The notes beneath the pieces are model-generated. The model saw only the letters and a list, made by a program, of their open reading frames with translations, was not told the origin of the DNA and did no database searches. A stretch of DNA of 47,783 bases from Massilia sp. MS-15 (GTDB taxonomy: Bacteria; Pseudomonadota; Gammaproteobacteria; Burkholderiales; Burkholderiaceae_D): the NCBI RefSeq assembly GCF_020176695.1, contig NZ_JAIWIA010000050.1, forward strand, positions 1-47,783. The letters are read 5' to 3'. The first letter of the stretch is position 1. The number at the start of each line of letters is the position of its first letter. Position numbers and translations under genes: made by a program. Positions 25,569-34,057 of this stretch are shown here, in pieces.

Positions 25569-25901
25569 ATGAGACGAGTACTCGTCATCTTCCTGATTCT
25601 GCTGTTTCCCCTGAATGTCCTTGCCTTGTCCATGCCTGCATCGTCGCTGCAGCAGGCTGGTGCGAGCGAACACTTCGAACCATCCGAACCATCATGCGCG
25701 GTGGCCGACGATTCCCGTCACGGCAGCGCATTCGACGACGATCCCGATGAGGCGCCTGCCGGGCTCGACTTCCATGATGTCGTGCATGGAGAGGCAGGAC
25801 TGCAACTTGCGCTGGTCCCTGGCAGGGCGCCCTCGGCGCACCGCGCAGCGTGGCGCAGCCATCCCCCATTCCCGTCAAAAGAGCCGCCCCGGGTGCGCTG
25901 A
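25569..25901 (+). CDS. Small secreted protein, unknown function
   Basis: This 110-residue protein has a signal peptide (MRRVLVIFLILLFPLNVLA, cleavage near LALS). The mature part is Asp/Ser/Pro-rich with two His in DFHDVVHGEAG and ends in a Pro/Arg-rich tail. The length, signal and tail resemble the small periplasmic CzcI/DUF2946 proteins found beside metal-efflux genes, but I see no defining motif and call it unknown. It precedes the TerC-CBS transporter by 171 bases on the same strand. It could be a remnant of a metal-resistance gene set. Confidence 0.55.
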   Translation: MRRVLVIFLILLFPLNVLALSMPASSLQQAGASEHFEPSEPSCAVADDSRHGSAFDDDPDEAPAGLDFHDVVHGEAGLQLALVPGRAPSAHRAAWRSHPPFPSKEPPRVR

Positions 25902-26072
25902 GCGCTCATCCGGCGTTGCGCTGGCGGCGCAAAGCCATCGTCACGCGCTCCGGGCCGAGCCTGGATCAGGCAGTTTTCCTGCTGGGTTCCTGTGCCTGGA
26001 CGCCGCGCCGGTGTACAAGCACGCACGGCCACGGACAAACAATCATCGTTACTACATCAAGAAGGAAATGCC

Positions 26073-27641
26073 ATGGAATGGCTATTTGACCCCACGATAT
26101 GGGTGGGCTTGCTGACACTGGTGATCCTGGAAATCGTTCTGGGCATCGACAACCTGATCTTCATCGCCATCCTGGCCGACAAGCTGCCGCCCCATCAGCG
26201 CGACAAGGCGCGCCTGATCGGACTGTCCCTGGCGATGGTCATGCGGCTCGGTCTGCTCACCATCGTGTCGTGGCTGGTGACACTCACCACGCCCTTGTTC
26301 TCGGTGGGACCGATCAGCTTTTCCGGGCGCGGGCTGATCCTCCTGGGCGGCGGCGTATTCCTGCTTTTCAAGGCGACCGTCGAGCTGCATGAGCGGCTGG
26401 AAGGCGTCGTGCACAAGCACTCCGAGTCGAAGGCCTATGCCGGCTTTTCCGCCGTCGTGGCCCAGATCGTGGTACTGGACGCCGTGTTCTCGCTCGATGC
26501 GGTCATCACGGCGGTGGGCATGGTCGACCAGCTCGGCGTGATGATGGCGGCCGTGATCATTTCGATCGGCGTGATGATCCTGGCGTCCAAGCCGCTGACC
26601 AGCTTCGTGAATGCGCATCCGACCGTCGTGGTGCTGTGCCTGAGTTTCCTGCTGATGATCGGCCTGAGCCTGGTGGCCGAAGGCCTGGGCTTCCACATTC
26701 CCAAGGGCTACCTGTACGCGGCGATCGGCTTCTCGATCCTCATCGAAACCCTGAACCAGTTTGCACGCCGCAACTTGCTCAAGAGCGAGGCCCGCATGCC
26801 CTTCCGCGACCGGACCGCGGAAGCCGTGCTGCGCCTGCTGGGCAGCCGGAACGCCGGCGAGACCGCATCCGATGCGCAAGCGCCCCAGGCCATGGACGAA
26901 GGCGCGTTCGCGCTCGAGGAGCGCAACATGGTCAGTGGCGTGCTGACGCTGGCCGACCGGTCGATCCGTTCGATCATGACGCCACGCTCGGCAATGTCCT
27001 GGGTCGATCTCGAGGACAGCGCCGACGATATCCTCGCGCAGCTGCAGGAAACGCCGCACAGCCTGATGCCGGTGTGCCGGGGCGATGTCGACAACATCAT
27101 CGGTATCGCGCGCACCAAGGACCTGATCAGCAACCTGCTCCTGCTCCAGCGTGTCGACGATTCCGCCGACAACGGGTCCTTGCGCAAGCCCATCGTCCTG
27201 CCGGATACCGCCGGCGTGCTCAAGGCCATGGAAACGCTCAAGCGCTCGCACGGACAGCTGGTCCTGGTGGCGGATGAATTCGGCAGTATCCAGGGCCTGC
27301 TGACGCCGGTCGACCTGCTCGAGGCGATTGCCGGCGAGTTCCCGGACGAGGACGAGCAACTCGCCGTCCAGCCGAAGGGACCTGGACTGTGGGAAGTCGA
27401 TGGCGCGGCCGACCTGCACCAGCTCGAGCAGGTGCTGGACACCACGGGACTGGTCAGCGAGGACGATGACTACACGTCGCTGGCGGGCTTCCTGCTGGCG
27501 CGCTTCGAGACGCTGCCGGAAGCGGGGCAGTTCGTCGAAGTCGATGGCTTGCGCTACGAGATCCTGGTGGTCGAAGACCGGCGCATCGCCAAGGTATCGA
27601 TCCGCCGCGTCGACAGTGCCGGCCCGGACGAAAGGCATTGA
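26073..27641 (+). CDS. TerC-CBS-CorC membrane protein (YoaE/YegH type)
   Basis: The protein has 522 residues from ATG 26073, with GAAGGAAA upstream. Residues 1-235 form a seven-helix TerC domain with the acidic motifs [16 protein letters not shown] and [19 protein letters not shown] pair follows at about 300-420 ([20 protein letters not shown] ... [27 protein letters not shown]). A CorC/HlyC transporter-associated domain ends the protein ([17 protein letters not shown] ... [19 protein letters not shown]). Members are proposed to move cations such as manganese. It is the second TerC-family protein within 4 kb, which suggests the block is concerned with metal or alkali handling. Confidence 0.94.
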   Translation: MEWLFDPTIWVGLLTLVILEIVLGIDNLIFIAILADKLPPHQRDKARLIGLSLAMVMRLGLLTIVSWLVTLTTPLFSVGPISFSGRGLILLGGGVFLLFKATVELHERLEGVVHKHSESKAYAGFSAVVAQIVVLDAVFSLDAVITAVGMVDQLGVMMAAVIISIGVMILASKPLTSFVNAHPTVVVLCLSFLLMIGLSLVAEGLGFHIPKGYLYAAIGFSILIETLNQFARRNLLKSEARMPFRDRTAEAVLRLLGSRNAGETASDAQAPQAMDEGAFALEERNMVSGVLTLADRSIRSIMTPRSAMSWVDLEDSADDILAQLQETPHSLMPVCRGDVDNIIGIARTKDLISNLLLLQRVDDSADNGSLRKPIVLPDTAGVLKAMETLKRSHGQLVLVADEFGSIQGLLTPVDLLEAIAGEFPDEDEQLAVQPKGPGLWEVDGAADLHQLEQVLDTTGLVSEDDDYTSLAGFLLARFETLPEAGQFVEVDGLRYEILVVEDRRIAKVSIRRVDSAGPDERH

Positions 27642-27708
27642 TGCGGCGCCCGCAGCTGCCGGCACGGACGCAGGCGGGCGCTGCCTGGAGACATCCTGAA
27701 GACCGGAT

Positions 27709-27736
27709 CGCGGCCCTGCAAGCATGCGGGGCCGCG
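27709..27736. terminator. Possible bidirectional terminator hairpin
   Basis: CGCGGCCC and GGGCCGCG pair around a 12-base loop in the 99-base gap between the convergent TerC-CBS and pilC genes. Neither side has a T-run, so termination would be weak or factor-dependent. The call rests on the stem and its convergent position. Confidence 0.4.
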
Positions 27737-27740
27737 GCCC

Positions 27741-28976
27741 TTACACCACCGAACCCAGCTTGAAGATCGGCAGGTACATCGCAATCACCAGGCCGCCAAT
27801 CAGCACGCCCAGCACCGCCATGATGAGCGGCTCCATCAGCGAGGACAGCGAGGCCACCGCCTCGTCGACTTCCTCTTCGAAGAAATCTGCCACCTTGCCC
27901 AGCATGGCGTCGAGCGAGCCGGATTCCTCGCCGATCTGCACCATCTGGATCACCATGTTCGGGAACACGTTGGCGTTCTGCATCGACAGCGTCAGGCTGG
28001 TACCGGTGCTGACTTCGTTCTGGATCTTGCGCGTCGCTTCCAGGTAGACGTCGTTGCCGGAAGCGCCGCCCACCGAGTCGAGCGCCTCGACCAGCGGCAC
28101 GCCGGCCGCGAACATGGTCGACAGGGTACGGGTCCAGCGCGCGATGGTCGCCTTGCGGATCACGGCGCCGAAGATCGGCAGGCGCAGCAGGATGCGGTCC
28201 ATGGCCTGCTGCACCTTGCGCGAGCGGCGCCAGGCCTGGAAAAAGAAGTACAGGCCGGCGAAGATGGAACCGAAGATCACGTGCCACCAGGCCACGACGA
28301 ATTCCGAGATCCCCATCACGACCAGGGTCGGCGCCGGCAGGTCGGCACCGAAGCTCTTGAACACTTCCTTGAAGGCCGGCACCACCCAGATCATGATCAC
28401 GGCCGTGACCACGAAGGCGATCGCGATGATCGCGATCGGGTAGGTCAGGGCCGACTTGATCTTGGCCTTGATGGCGAGCGTCTTTTCCTTGTAGATCGCC
28501 AGGCGCGTCAACAGGTCTTCCAGGATGCCGGCCTGCTCGCCCGCGCCCACCAGGTTGCAGAACAGCGGGTCAAAATAGAGCGGATACTTGCGGAAGGCAT
28601 TGTTCAGGCTGGTGCCGGTCTCGACGTCGTTGCGCAGGTCCATGATCAGCTTGCCCATCGAGGGATTGCCGTGGCCCTTGCCGACGATGTCGAAGGCCTG
28701 CAGCAGCGGTACGCCGGCCTTCATCATGGTGGCCAGCTGGCGCGTGAACAGGCTCAAATCCTTGTCGGTGATCTTCTTGCCGCTGCGGTAGGCCTTTTTC
28801 TTGACCTTGGTGACCAGGATGCCCTGGCGGCGCAGGGTGACGTTGACGATCGCCTCGCCGCCCGCGCGCAACTCGCCGCGCACGGTCTTGCCGGAACGGT
28901 CCTTGCCTTCCCAGGCATAGACCTTTTCCTTGACCGGGGCGCCGCCGCGGCTCTTGGTGGGGAGGAGGCTAGCCAT
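27741..28976 (-). CDS. pilC: Type IV pilus inner-membrane platform protein PilC
   Basis: The protein has 411 residues with two T2SSF repeats: FTRQLATMMKAGVPLLQAFDIV and WTRTLSTMFAAGVPLVEALDSVG, each followed by a GEExGxL-type motif (VGAGEQAGILEDLL and QIGEESGSLDAML). Three hydrophobic helices occur near 185-207, 234-255 and 384-404. PilC is the platform for PilB and PilT in type IVa pili. It follows pilB by 14 bases. PilD, normally next, is 6 kb away beyond an unrelated block. Confidence 0.96.
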   Translation of the reverse strand: MASLLPTKSRGGAPVKEKVYAWEGKDRSGKTVRGELRAGGEAIVNVTLRRQGILVTKVKKKAYRSGKKITDKDLSLFTRQLATMMKAGVPLLQAFDIVGKGHGNPSMGKLIMDLRNDVETGTSLNNAFRKYPLYFDPLFCNLVGAGEQAGILEDLLTRLAIYKEKTLAIKAKIKSALTYPIAIIAIAFVVTAVIMIWVVPAFKEVFKSFGADLPAPTLVVMGISEFVVAWWHVIFGSIFAGLYFFFQAWRRSRKVQQAMDRILLRLPIFGAVIRKATIARWTRTLSTMFAAGVPLVEALDSVGGASGNDVYLEATRKIQNEVSTGTSLTLSMQNANVFPNMVIQMVQIGEESGSLDAMLGKVADFFEEEVDEAVASLSSLMEPLIMAVLGVLIGGLVIAMYLPIFKLGSVV

Positions 28977-28990
28977 GTCGTCAGAGTTTC

Positions 28991-30718
28991 CTATTCATTG
29001 GTGCAGCCGAGCACTTCTTCGAGGCTCGTGAGGCCTTGTTTCACCTTCATCAGGCCAGAGCGGCGCAGCGAGTTCACGCCTTCCTTCTCGGCCTGGGCCG
29101 CGATCTGCATCGAGTTGCCGCTGGCCAGAATCAGGGCTTCGATCGCGGGCGAGATCGGCATGATCTGGTAGATGCCGACCCGGCCCTTGTAGCCGGAGCC
29201 GAGGCAGCGGTCGCAGCCGACCGGGCCGTAGGGTTTCCAGTCGCCGTCCAGGTCGGATTCGCGGTAGCCGGCCGCCAGCAGCACCTCGCGCCCCGTCTCG
29301 AGCGGCTGCTTGCAGGCGCACAGGCGGCGCGCCAGGCGCTGGGCCGTGATCAGGATCACCGAGGACGCGATGTTGAAGGGCGCCACGCCCATGTTCATCA
29401 GGCGCGTCAGGGTCGAGGGCGCGTCGTTGGTGTGCAGGGTCGAGAACACCATGTGCCCGGTCTGGGCCGCCTTGATCGCGATGTCGGCCGTTTCCAGGTC
29501 GCGGATCTCGCCGACCATGATGATGTCCGGATCCTGGCGGAGAAACGACTTCAGCGCCACCGGGAAGGTGAGGCCGGCCTTGTCGTTGACGTTGACCTGG
29601 TTCACGCCGGGCAGGTTGATCTCGGCCGGGTCTTCCGCGGTCGAGATGTTGATCCCGGGCTTGTTCAGCAGATTCAGGCAGGTGTACAGCGACACCGTCT
29701 TGCCGGAACCGGTCGGGCCAGTGACCAGCACCATGCCGTAGGGGCGCGTGATCGCGTCCAGCAGCAGGGCCTTCTGGTCCGGATCGTAGCCGAGCGCGTC
29801 GATGCCCATCTGGGCCTGGGTCGCGTCCAGGATACGCATGACCGTCTTTTCGCCGAACAGCGTGGGCAGGGTCGAGACGCGCAGGTCGATGGTGCGGGTC
29901 GGGCCCAGGATCAGGCGCATGCGGCCGTCCTGCGGCACGCGCTTTTCCGAGATGTCGAGCTTGGCCAGCACCTTGATGCGCGAGACCAGCTTTTCGCGGA
30001 TCGACAGCGGCGGGTTGGCATGGTCGCGCAGCACCCCGTCCACGCGCATGCGGATCCGGTAGTACTTTTCGTAGGGCTCGAAGTGGATGTCGGAAGCGCC
30101 CAGCGACACCGCGTCCATCAGGATCTTGTTCAAGAAGCGCACGATCGGCGCATCCTCGACGTCGTTGCTGGCGTCGGGCGGCGCGGCCGTCTGTGCTTCT
30201 TCTTCGGCGAACTCGATCTCGTCTTCTTCGCCGGCCAGCTCGTTCAGGCTCTGCTCGGCGCTCTTGGCCAGGCTGCCCAGCAGCTTGAGCAGGGCGTCGT
30301 GGGCCACGATCACTGGCTCCACCGAGGCTTCGCTCTGGAACTTGATCTGGTCCAGGGCCTGGCTATTGGTCGGGTCGGACAGGGCCACCGACATCTTGTT
30401 GCCGCGCTTGGCCAGGGCGATCACGCGCTGGGCCTGCATCAGCCTGGCGTCGATGGCGGCCAGGGGGATCGCTTCGGGCGAAAAGCTGGACAGGTCGAGC
30501 AGCGGATAGCCGAAGGTCTCGGCGCAGAAGCTGGCCAGTGCGCCGGCATCGATGATGCCGCTCTCGAGCAGGGCGTCGATGAAGGCGGTCTTGTCGGCCG
30601 CCGCTTTCTTTTGCAGCAGGTCGGCCTGGTTCGTGCTCAGCCGGTTCGCCTGCACGAGCGCGCGCGCCAGTCCCGCGAGGGAAGCGCCGGTGGTCGTGTT
30701 GGGAAGGACTGCTGCCAT
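28991..30718 (-). CDS. pilB: Type IV pilus extension ATPase PilB
   Basis: The protein has 575 residues, usual for PilB. The N-terminal MshEN-like domain includes FAETFGYPLLDLSSF and SDPTNSQALDQIKFQ. The ATPase core has Walker A GPTGSGKT (334-341), the Asp box TAEDPAEINLPGVNQV, Walker B with DPDIIMVGEIRD (396-407) and the His box TGHMVFSTLHTND. A zinc-type Cys set is CACK (467, 469) with CDRC (502, 505). It powers extension of type IVa pili. The start has only a weak ribosome site. An 18-bp palindrome lies 52 bases upstream at 30770-30787. Confidence 0.96.
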   Translation of the reverse strand: MAAVLPNTTTGASLAGLARALVQANRLSTNQADLLQKKAAADKTAFIDALLESGIIDAGALASFCAETFGYPLLDLSSFSPEAIPLAAIDARLMQAQRVIALAKRGNKMSVALSDPTNSQALDQIKFQSEASVEPVIVAHDALLKLLGSLAKSAEQSLNELAGEEDEIEFAEEEAQTAAPPDASNDVEDAPIVRFLNKILMDAVSLGASDIHFEPYEKYYRIRMRVDGVLRDHANPPLSIREKLVSRIKVLAKLDISEKRVPQDGRMRLILGPTRTIDLRVSTLPTLFGEKTVMRILDATQAQMGIDALGYDPDQKALLLDAITRPYGMVLVTGPTGSGKTVSLYTCLNLLNKPGINISTAEDPAEINLPGVNQVNVNDKAGLTFPVALKSFLRQDPDIIMVGEIRDLETADIAIKAAQTGHMVFSTLHTNDAPSTLTRLMNMGVAPFNIASSVILITAQRLARRLCACKQPLETGREVLLAAGYRESDLDGDWKPYGPVGCDRCLGSGYKGRVGIYQIMPISPAIEALILASGNSMQIAAQAEKEGVNSLRRSGLMKVKQGLTSLEEVLGCTNE

Positions 30719-30769
30719 AGGAAACGAGGCTGTGGAATAGGAGAAATGACCCGGGAAGGATACGCTCGA

Positions 30770-30787
30770 TGATGCCTACAGGCATCA
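30770..30787. promoter_or_regulatory. 18-bp palindrome upstream of pilB
   Basis: TGATGCCT-AC-AGGCATCA is a perfect inverted repeat 52 bases upstream of the pilB start, in a 293-base gap that otherwise shows no gene. It may be an operator or a small mRNA hairpin. No T-run follows, so a terminator is unlikely. Confidence 0.4.
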
Positions 30788-31011
30788 ACTTTGTAAAGGA
30801 TTCCGTCCCGGACAGATGCGTGCGCGCCACGTGGACAGGGTGGCATCGGGCGTTTTCATGGCCCGTCCGACAACGCCTGTGATCGGGGTGACAAGCAGTA
30901 TGGTGCAAGCGACAAGGAAAGGCCTTGACGGTCGCGGCGCAGCAGCTTGACGCGCTTCAGGGCCCGCCGCCCGGCCTGCGCCACCGGTCGACGACGGCTT
31001 GACGTGGCGCG

Positions 31012-31530
31012 TCAGGCTTCCGGGTCGGCCAGTCGGGGCAGCTTCCAGCTCGCATACAGGGTGGGCAGGCTAGTGAACCAGGTCATGTTCCCCAGGAACA
31101 GGGCGAAGGCGAGGCCATACAGGCGCTCCGCGCCCCAGTCCTGCAGGCCGGCCGTGAACAGCAGCAGCGGGCCGCCTACGATGTTGGCGAAGGCCAGGAT
31201 GGCCAGGCAGAAGAAGAAGGCATCCTTGCGCAGCACGGCTTCGCGCTCGTCGTCGTCGAAGGCGCGCTTGCCGAGCGGGCCGGCGACGGCAATGCCGGCC
31301 GCGAACGCCATGGCCGGGGCGGCGGCGCCAACCGCCAGCGGCGGCAGCGGGAAGGCGAGCGCGGCGCCCACCAGGCCGGCGCCGACGGCCATCGGCAGCA
31401 GCGGCAGCCAGCGCTTCGGGGCGTGCCGCCGTGCGCTGGCGTCGTCCGCCATGTCCTGGCCCACCTGGCCGGCGGCGCCCGACCACCAGACCAGGGCATC
31501 CATCTTCTGCAGCACCGTTTTCTGTTTCAT
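31012..31530 (-). CDS. Four-helix membrane protein of unknown function
   Basis: The protein has 172 residues. A cytoplasmic N-terminus with KMDALVWWSGAAGQVG precedes two hydrophobic segments around 46-83 (WLPLLPMAVGAGLVGAAL, PLAVGAAAPAMAFAAGIAVAG). A charged loop (KRAFDDDEREAVLRKDAF) is followed by two more segments (FFFCLAILAFANIVGGPLLLF, LYGLAFALFLGNMTWF). I recognise no named family. The start is two bases after the stop of an XRE regulator gene, so the pair is very likely co-transcribed and functionally linked. Confidence 0.8.
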   Translation of the reverse strand: MKQKTVLQKMDALVWWSGAAGQVGQDMADDASARRHAPKRWLPLLPMAVGAGLVGAALAFPLPPLAVGAAAPAMAFAAGIAVAGPLGKRAFDDDEREAVLRKDAFFFCLAILAFANIVGGPLLLFTAGLQDWGAERLYGLAFALFLGNMTWFTSLPTLYASWKLPRLADPEA

Positions 31531-31532
31531 GT

Positions 31533-31793
31533 TTATTCCTCGTCTCCTGCCCGTTTCAGGCTCATGGCGATCGGTTCGAAGCGCTGGAAAGAGAACAGCA
31601 TCTCGACGCTGACGCCGAAGTGCCGGGCGATCTTCATCGCCAGTTCCAGGCTGGGCTTGTAGTCGCCCCGCTCCAGATACCCGATGGTCTGGTTGTTGAC
31701 GCCGACGGCTTCGGCCAGCTCCTTGCGCGACATGCCGCGCTCGGCGCGAAACAGCGCAATCCTGTTGTGTAAGGTCATAAGAAACCGTGCCAT
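31533..31793 (-). CDS. XRE/Cro-type HTH regulator (YgzD-like, short)
   Basis: The protein has 86 residues from ATG 31793, or 81 from ATG 31778 (MTLHNRIALFRAERGMS), the more usual opening for this class; neither has a strong ribosome site. The helix-turn-helix is MSRKELAEAVGVNNQTIGYLERGDYKPSLELAMKIARHFGVSVEMLF, leaving only a short basic tail. Such small regulators commonly control themselves and the adjacent membrane protein gene. A TTGTGATTACACAA palindrome lies just upstream, with a matching half site around the start, consistent with autoregulation. Confidence 0.9.
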   Translation of the reverse strand: MARFLMTLHNRIALFRAERGMSRKELAEAVGVNNQTIGYLERGDYKPSLELAMKIARHFGVSVEMLFSFQRFEPIAMSLKRAGDEE

Positions 31794-31819
31794 CTCAACG
31801 ATATATTGTGATTACACAA
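31765..31819. promoter_or_regulatory. Candidate operator of the XRE regulator (TTGTG inverted repeats)
   Basis: TTGTGATTACACAA (31806-31819) is a 14-bp palindrome 13 bases upstream of the longer start. A second TTGTGTAA (31765-31772) inside the first codons is the inverted match of TTACACAA (31812-31819). The set brackets the start and would suit repressor binding. Confidence 0.5.
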
Positions 31820-31882
31820 CAATGGAATGTGTGCGTCAAGCAATAACCGTTACGCATGAAATTGCGGGGACCTGGATGGTTT

Positions 31883-31990
31883 GTAGGGTGGGCAGGTTTC
31901 TGCCCACGCGTTCCGCTGGCAGCGAGAAGCCGGCTGCGTGGCTTCCCGGCCGGCCTCGACCGCGTGGGCGGGGAGACCCGCCCACTCTAC
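31883..31990. repeat. Two-hairpin dispersed repeat, copy 1
   Basis: The element opens with GTAGGGTGGGC and closes with GCCCACTCTAC. Its left half folds on itself (GTGGGCAGG ... CTGCCCACGCG), as does its right half (CGCGTGGGCGGG ... CCCGCCCAC). It lies between the MCP stop and the promoter side of the XRE gene, where it could also stop transcription of the chemoreceptor operon. Copies 2 and 3 are at 43637-43735 and 45698-45782. Confidence 0.85.
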
Positions 31991-32005
31991 AATGATTTCG
32001 ACGGA

Positions 32006-33565
32006 CTAGCGCAGCGCGAGTCGCTGTTTGTTCCCGGCCTGGGGCGCCTGGGTTTCGAGCTTGAACACGGACAGGGCCTCCGTCAACTGGCCGGTCTGGC
32101 CGGTGAGCGACTCCGCCGCCGCCGAGGCTTCCTCGACCAGTGCCGCGTTCTGCTGGGTCATCTCGTCGATGCTGCCGATGGCGCGGCCGATGTCGTCGAT
32201 GCCGGCGCTCTGGCGCGCACCGGCGGCGCTGATCTCGGCCATGATGGCCTGCACCTTGCGCACCGAGTCCACGATCTGGCCCATGGTCACGCCGGCTTCG
32301 TCCACCAGCGCGCTGCCGGCGCTGACCTTGGCTACCGAGTCGCCGATCAGCTCCTTGATTTCCTTGGCCGCCGCCGCCGAACGCTGGGCCAGGTTGCGCA
32401 CTTCGCCCGCCACGACCGCGAAGCCGCGGCCCTGTTCGCCGGCACGCGCCGCTTCGACTGCGGCGTTCAGCGCCAGGATGTTGGTCTGGAAGGCGATGCC
32501 GTCGATGACGGAAATGATCTCGACGATCTTGTTGGCCGAGCTGTTGATGTCGCCCATCGTGCTGACCACGCCGCCCACCACCTCGCCGCCGCGGGTGGCG
32601 ATGCTGCTGGCGGTCTCCACCAGCGCATTGGCCTGGCTGGCGGCGCTGGCGTTTTCGCGCACGGCGCCGGTCAGTTCTTCCATCGAACGGGTGGTGCGGT
32701 CGAGGTTGGCGGCCTGCGATTCGGTACGGCGCGCCAGGTCGGCATTGCCGCTCGCGATCTCCGAGCTGGCCATGGCGATGGTGTCGGCCGAGGCCTTGAT
32801 CTCGGCCACCAGGGTGGCCAGTCGTCCGCGCATTTCCTTCAGCGCCGCCAGCATGCTGGCGTTGTCGCCGGCCTCGGTGCGGATCTCGGTGGACAGGTCG
32901 CCGCCGGCCACTGCCTGCGCGATCTGGCGCGCGTATTCCGGCTCGCCGCCCAGCTGCTGCCAGATGGCGCGCACCACGAACCACGACACCACGGCCAGCG
33001 CGGCGATCACGACCAGGGCGGTGGCGATCATCGAGATCACCACCTGGTTGACGCTGTCCTTGCTGCCCGCGATGCCGGCCGCGAACTGGCGTTCGGCCGC
33101 GGCGTTGACCTTGGCCAGGTCGCCCTTCAGGACGGCCAGCGTCGACTGCATCTTGCCGACCACGGCCTGCGGGTCGCCCTGTTCCATCTCGAGCATGATG
33201 CGGGCGGCCGACAGGGCCGGCGCGTAATAGGCCTCGAATTCCTTGCCCAGGCGGGCGCCGGTCTCGCCCTGGCCCGGGATCCGCTTGAACTGCTCCAGAC
33301 GGGCGCGCAGGCGATTCGCCTGTTCGCCGACCTGGCCGACCTTGTCCTTGTCGCCTTCCGCGACCGCGTCCTGCAGGCCGTCGGTGATGGCCGCGACCTC
33401 GAGCATCAGCGCCTTGGAGGCATCCAGCACCGGATAGTCCACGCTCGCGGTGGTGGTGATCGAATCCAGCGCGCCGTTCGCGATCCACGCGCTGGCGCCG
33501 GCACCGAGGCCGAAGATGATGGCGGAAATGACGGGCAGTGCCCAGATCCTGCGCTTGATGCTCAT
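32006..33565 (-). CDS. Methyl-accepting chemotaxis protein
   Basis: The protein has 519 residues from ATG 33565, with GGAG upstream. A first membrane helix at about 8-28 and a second at about 176-200 enclose a helical periplasmic domain of four-helix-bundle type. A HAMP region and the signalling domain follow, with the hub [38 protein letters not shown]. There is no C-terminal NWETF-type CheR tether. The gene follows a small periplasmic binding-like protein gene by 74 bases and a porin before that, so the receptor may sense the ligand those two handle. The 3' end is followed by a two-hairpin repeat. Confidence 0.96.
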   Translation of the reverse strand: MSIKRRIWALPVISAIIFGLGAGASAWIANGALDSITTTASVDYPVLDASKALMLEVAAITDGLQDAVAEGDKDKVGQVGEQANRLRARLEQFKRIPGQGETGARLGKEFEAYYAPALSAARIMLEMEQGDPQAVVGKMQSTLAVLKGDLAKVNAAAERQFAAGIAGSKDSVNQVVISMIATALVVIAALAVVSWFVVRAIWQQLGGEPEYARQIAQAVAGGDLSTEIRTEAGDNASMLAALKEMRGRLATLVAEIKASADTIAMASSEIASGNADLARRTESQAANLDRTTRSMEELTGAVRENASAASQANALVETASSIATRGGEVVGGVVSTMGDINSSANKIVEIISVIDGIAFQTNILALNAAVEAARAGEQGRGFAVVAGEVRNLAQRSAAAAKEIKELIGDSVAKVSAGSALVDEAGVTMGQIVDSVRKVQAIMAEISAAGARQSAGIDDIGRAIGSIDEMTQQNAALVEEASAAAESLTGQTGQLTEALSVFKLETQAPQAGNKQRLALR

Positions 33566-33639
33566 TGTCGTTGTCTCCAGAATGCAGAAACCGCCGCCGG
33601 CATCGGGCCGGCGGCGGGTGCTGGCTCGCAGCGGTTTGC

Positions 33640-34047
33640 TTACTGCGCCGAGTAGACCACCTTGACGCTGCCGTCCACGGCGCTCTTGTCGATGTAGCCG
33701 ATGGCCTTCGGGTTGGCGGCGACGGCGGCCTTGACGGCGGCGTTGTCGGCGACTTCCTTCGGCATCGTGGCCTTGCCAGTGAACACCAGCTTGGACCACA
33801 GGGCCTTGGCCTGGGCCGCGTCCTTGTCGGCGACTTTCTTGTAGAACTCGGCGCGCACCGGGTTGGCCTCGACCTGGTCGATCGGCGTCATGCTCGAGGA
33901 CTTACCGAGGAAGAACTGGGCGACCTGTTCCTTGGTCATGCTGCTTTCCGCGGACTTGGCGCCGACCACCACGACCACTTCGGCCAGCGCGGGGGCGCTG
34001 GCGGCGAAGGCGGCGGCGGCGATCAGGGTAGCGATCTTGTTGTTCAT
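33640..34047 (-). CDS. Small periplasmic phosphate-binding-like protein
   Basis: This 135-residue protein has a signal peptide ([22 protein letters not shown]). The mature part, [49 protein letters not shown] ... [40 protein letters not shown], resembles one lobe of the PstS-like PBP superfamily, about half the length of a full binding protein. It sits 10 bases after the porin stop and before the chemoreceptor. It could carry a ligand from porin to receptor, but the ligand is unknown and a half-length protein may not bind as PstS does. Confidence 0.82.
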   Translation of the reverse strand: MNNKIATLIAAAAFAASAPALAEVVVVVGAKSAESSMTKEQVAQFFLGKSSSMTPIDQVEANPVRAEFYKKVADKDAAQAKALWSKLVFTGKATMPKEVADNAAVKAAVAANPKAIGYIDKSAVDGSVKVVYSAQ

Positions 34048-34057
34048 GGCCGTCTCC

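Noticed and set aside
23992..26072. yybP-ykoY manganese riboswitch upstream of the terC genes
   Set aside because: Neither the 71-base gap before terC nor the 171-base gap before the TerC-CBS gene shows the conserved riboswitch core.
29036..30772. A 578-codon plus-strand frame over pilB
   Set aside because: It is a shadow of pilB, whose minus-strand frame carries all ATPase motifs; the plus frame has no recognisable domain.
31836..33488. A 550-codon minus-strand frame overlapping the chemoreceptor
   Set aside because: It is Gly/Arg-rich low-complexity sequence in a second frame of the MCP gene, whose own frame contains the full signalling domain.
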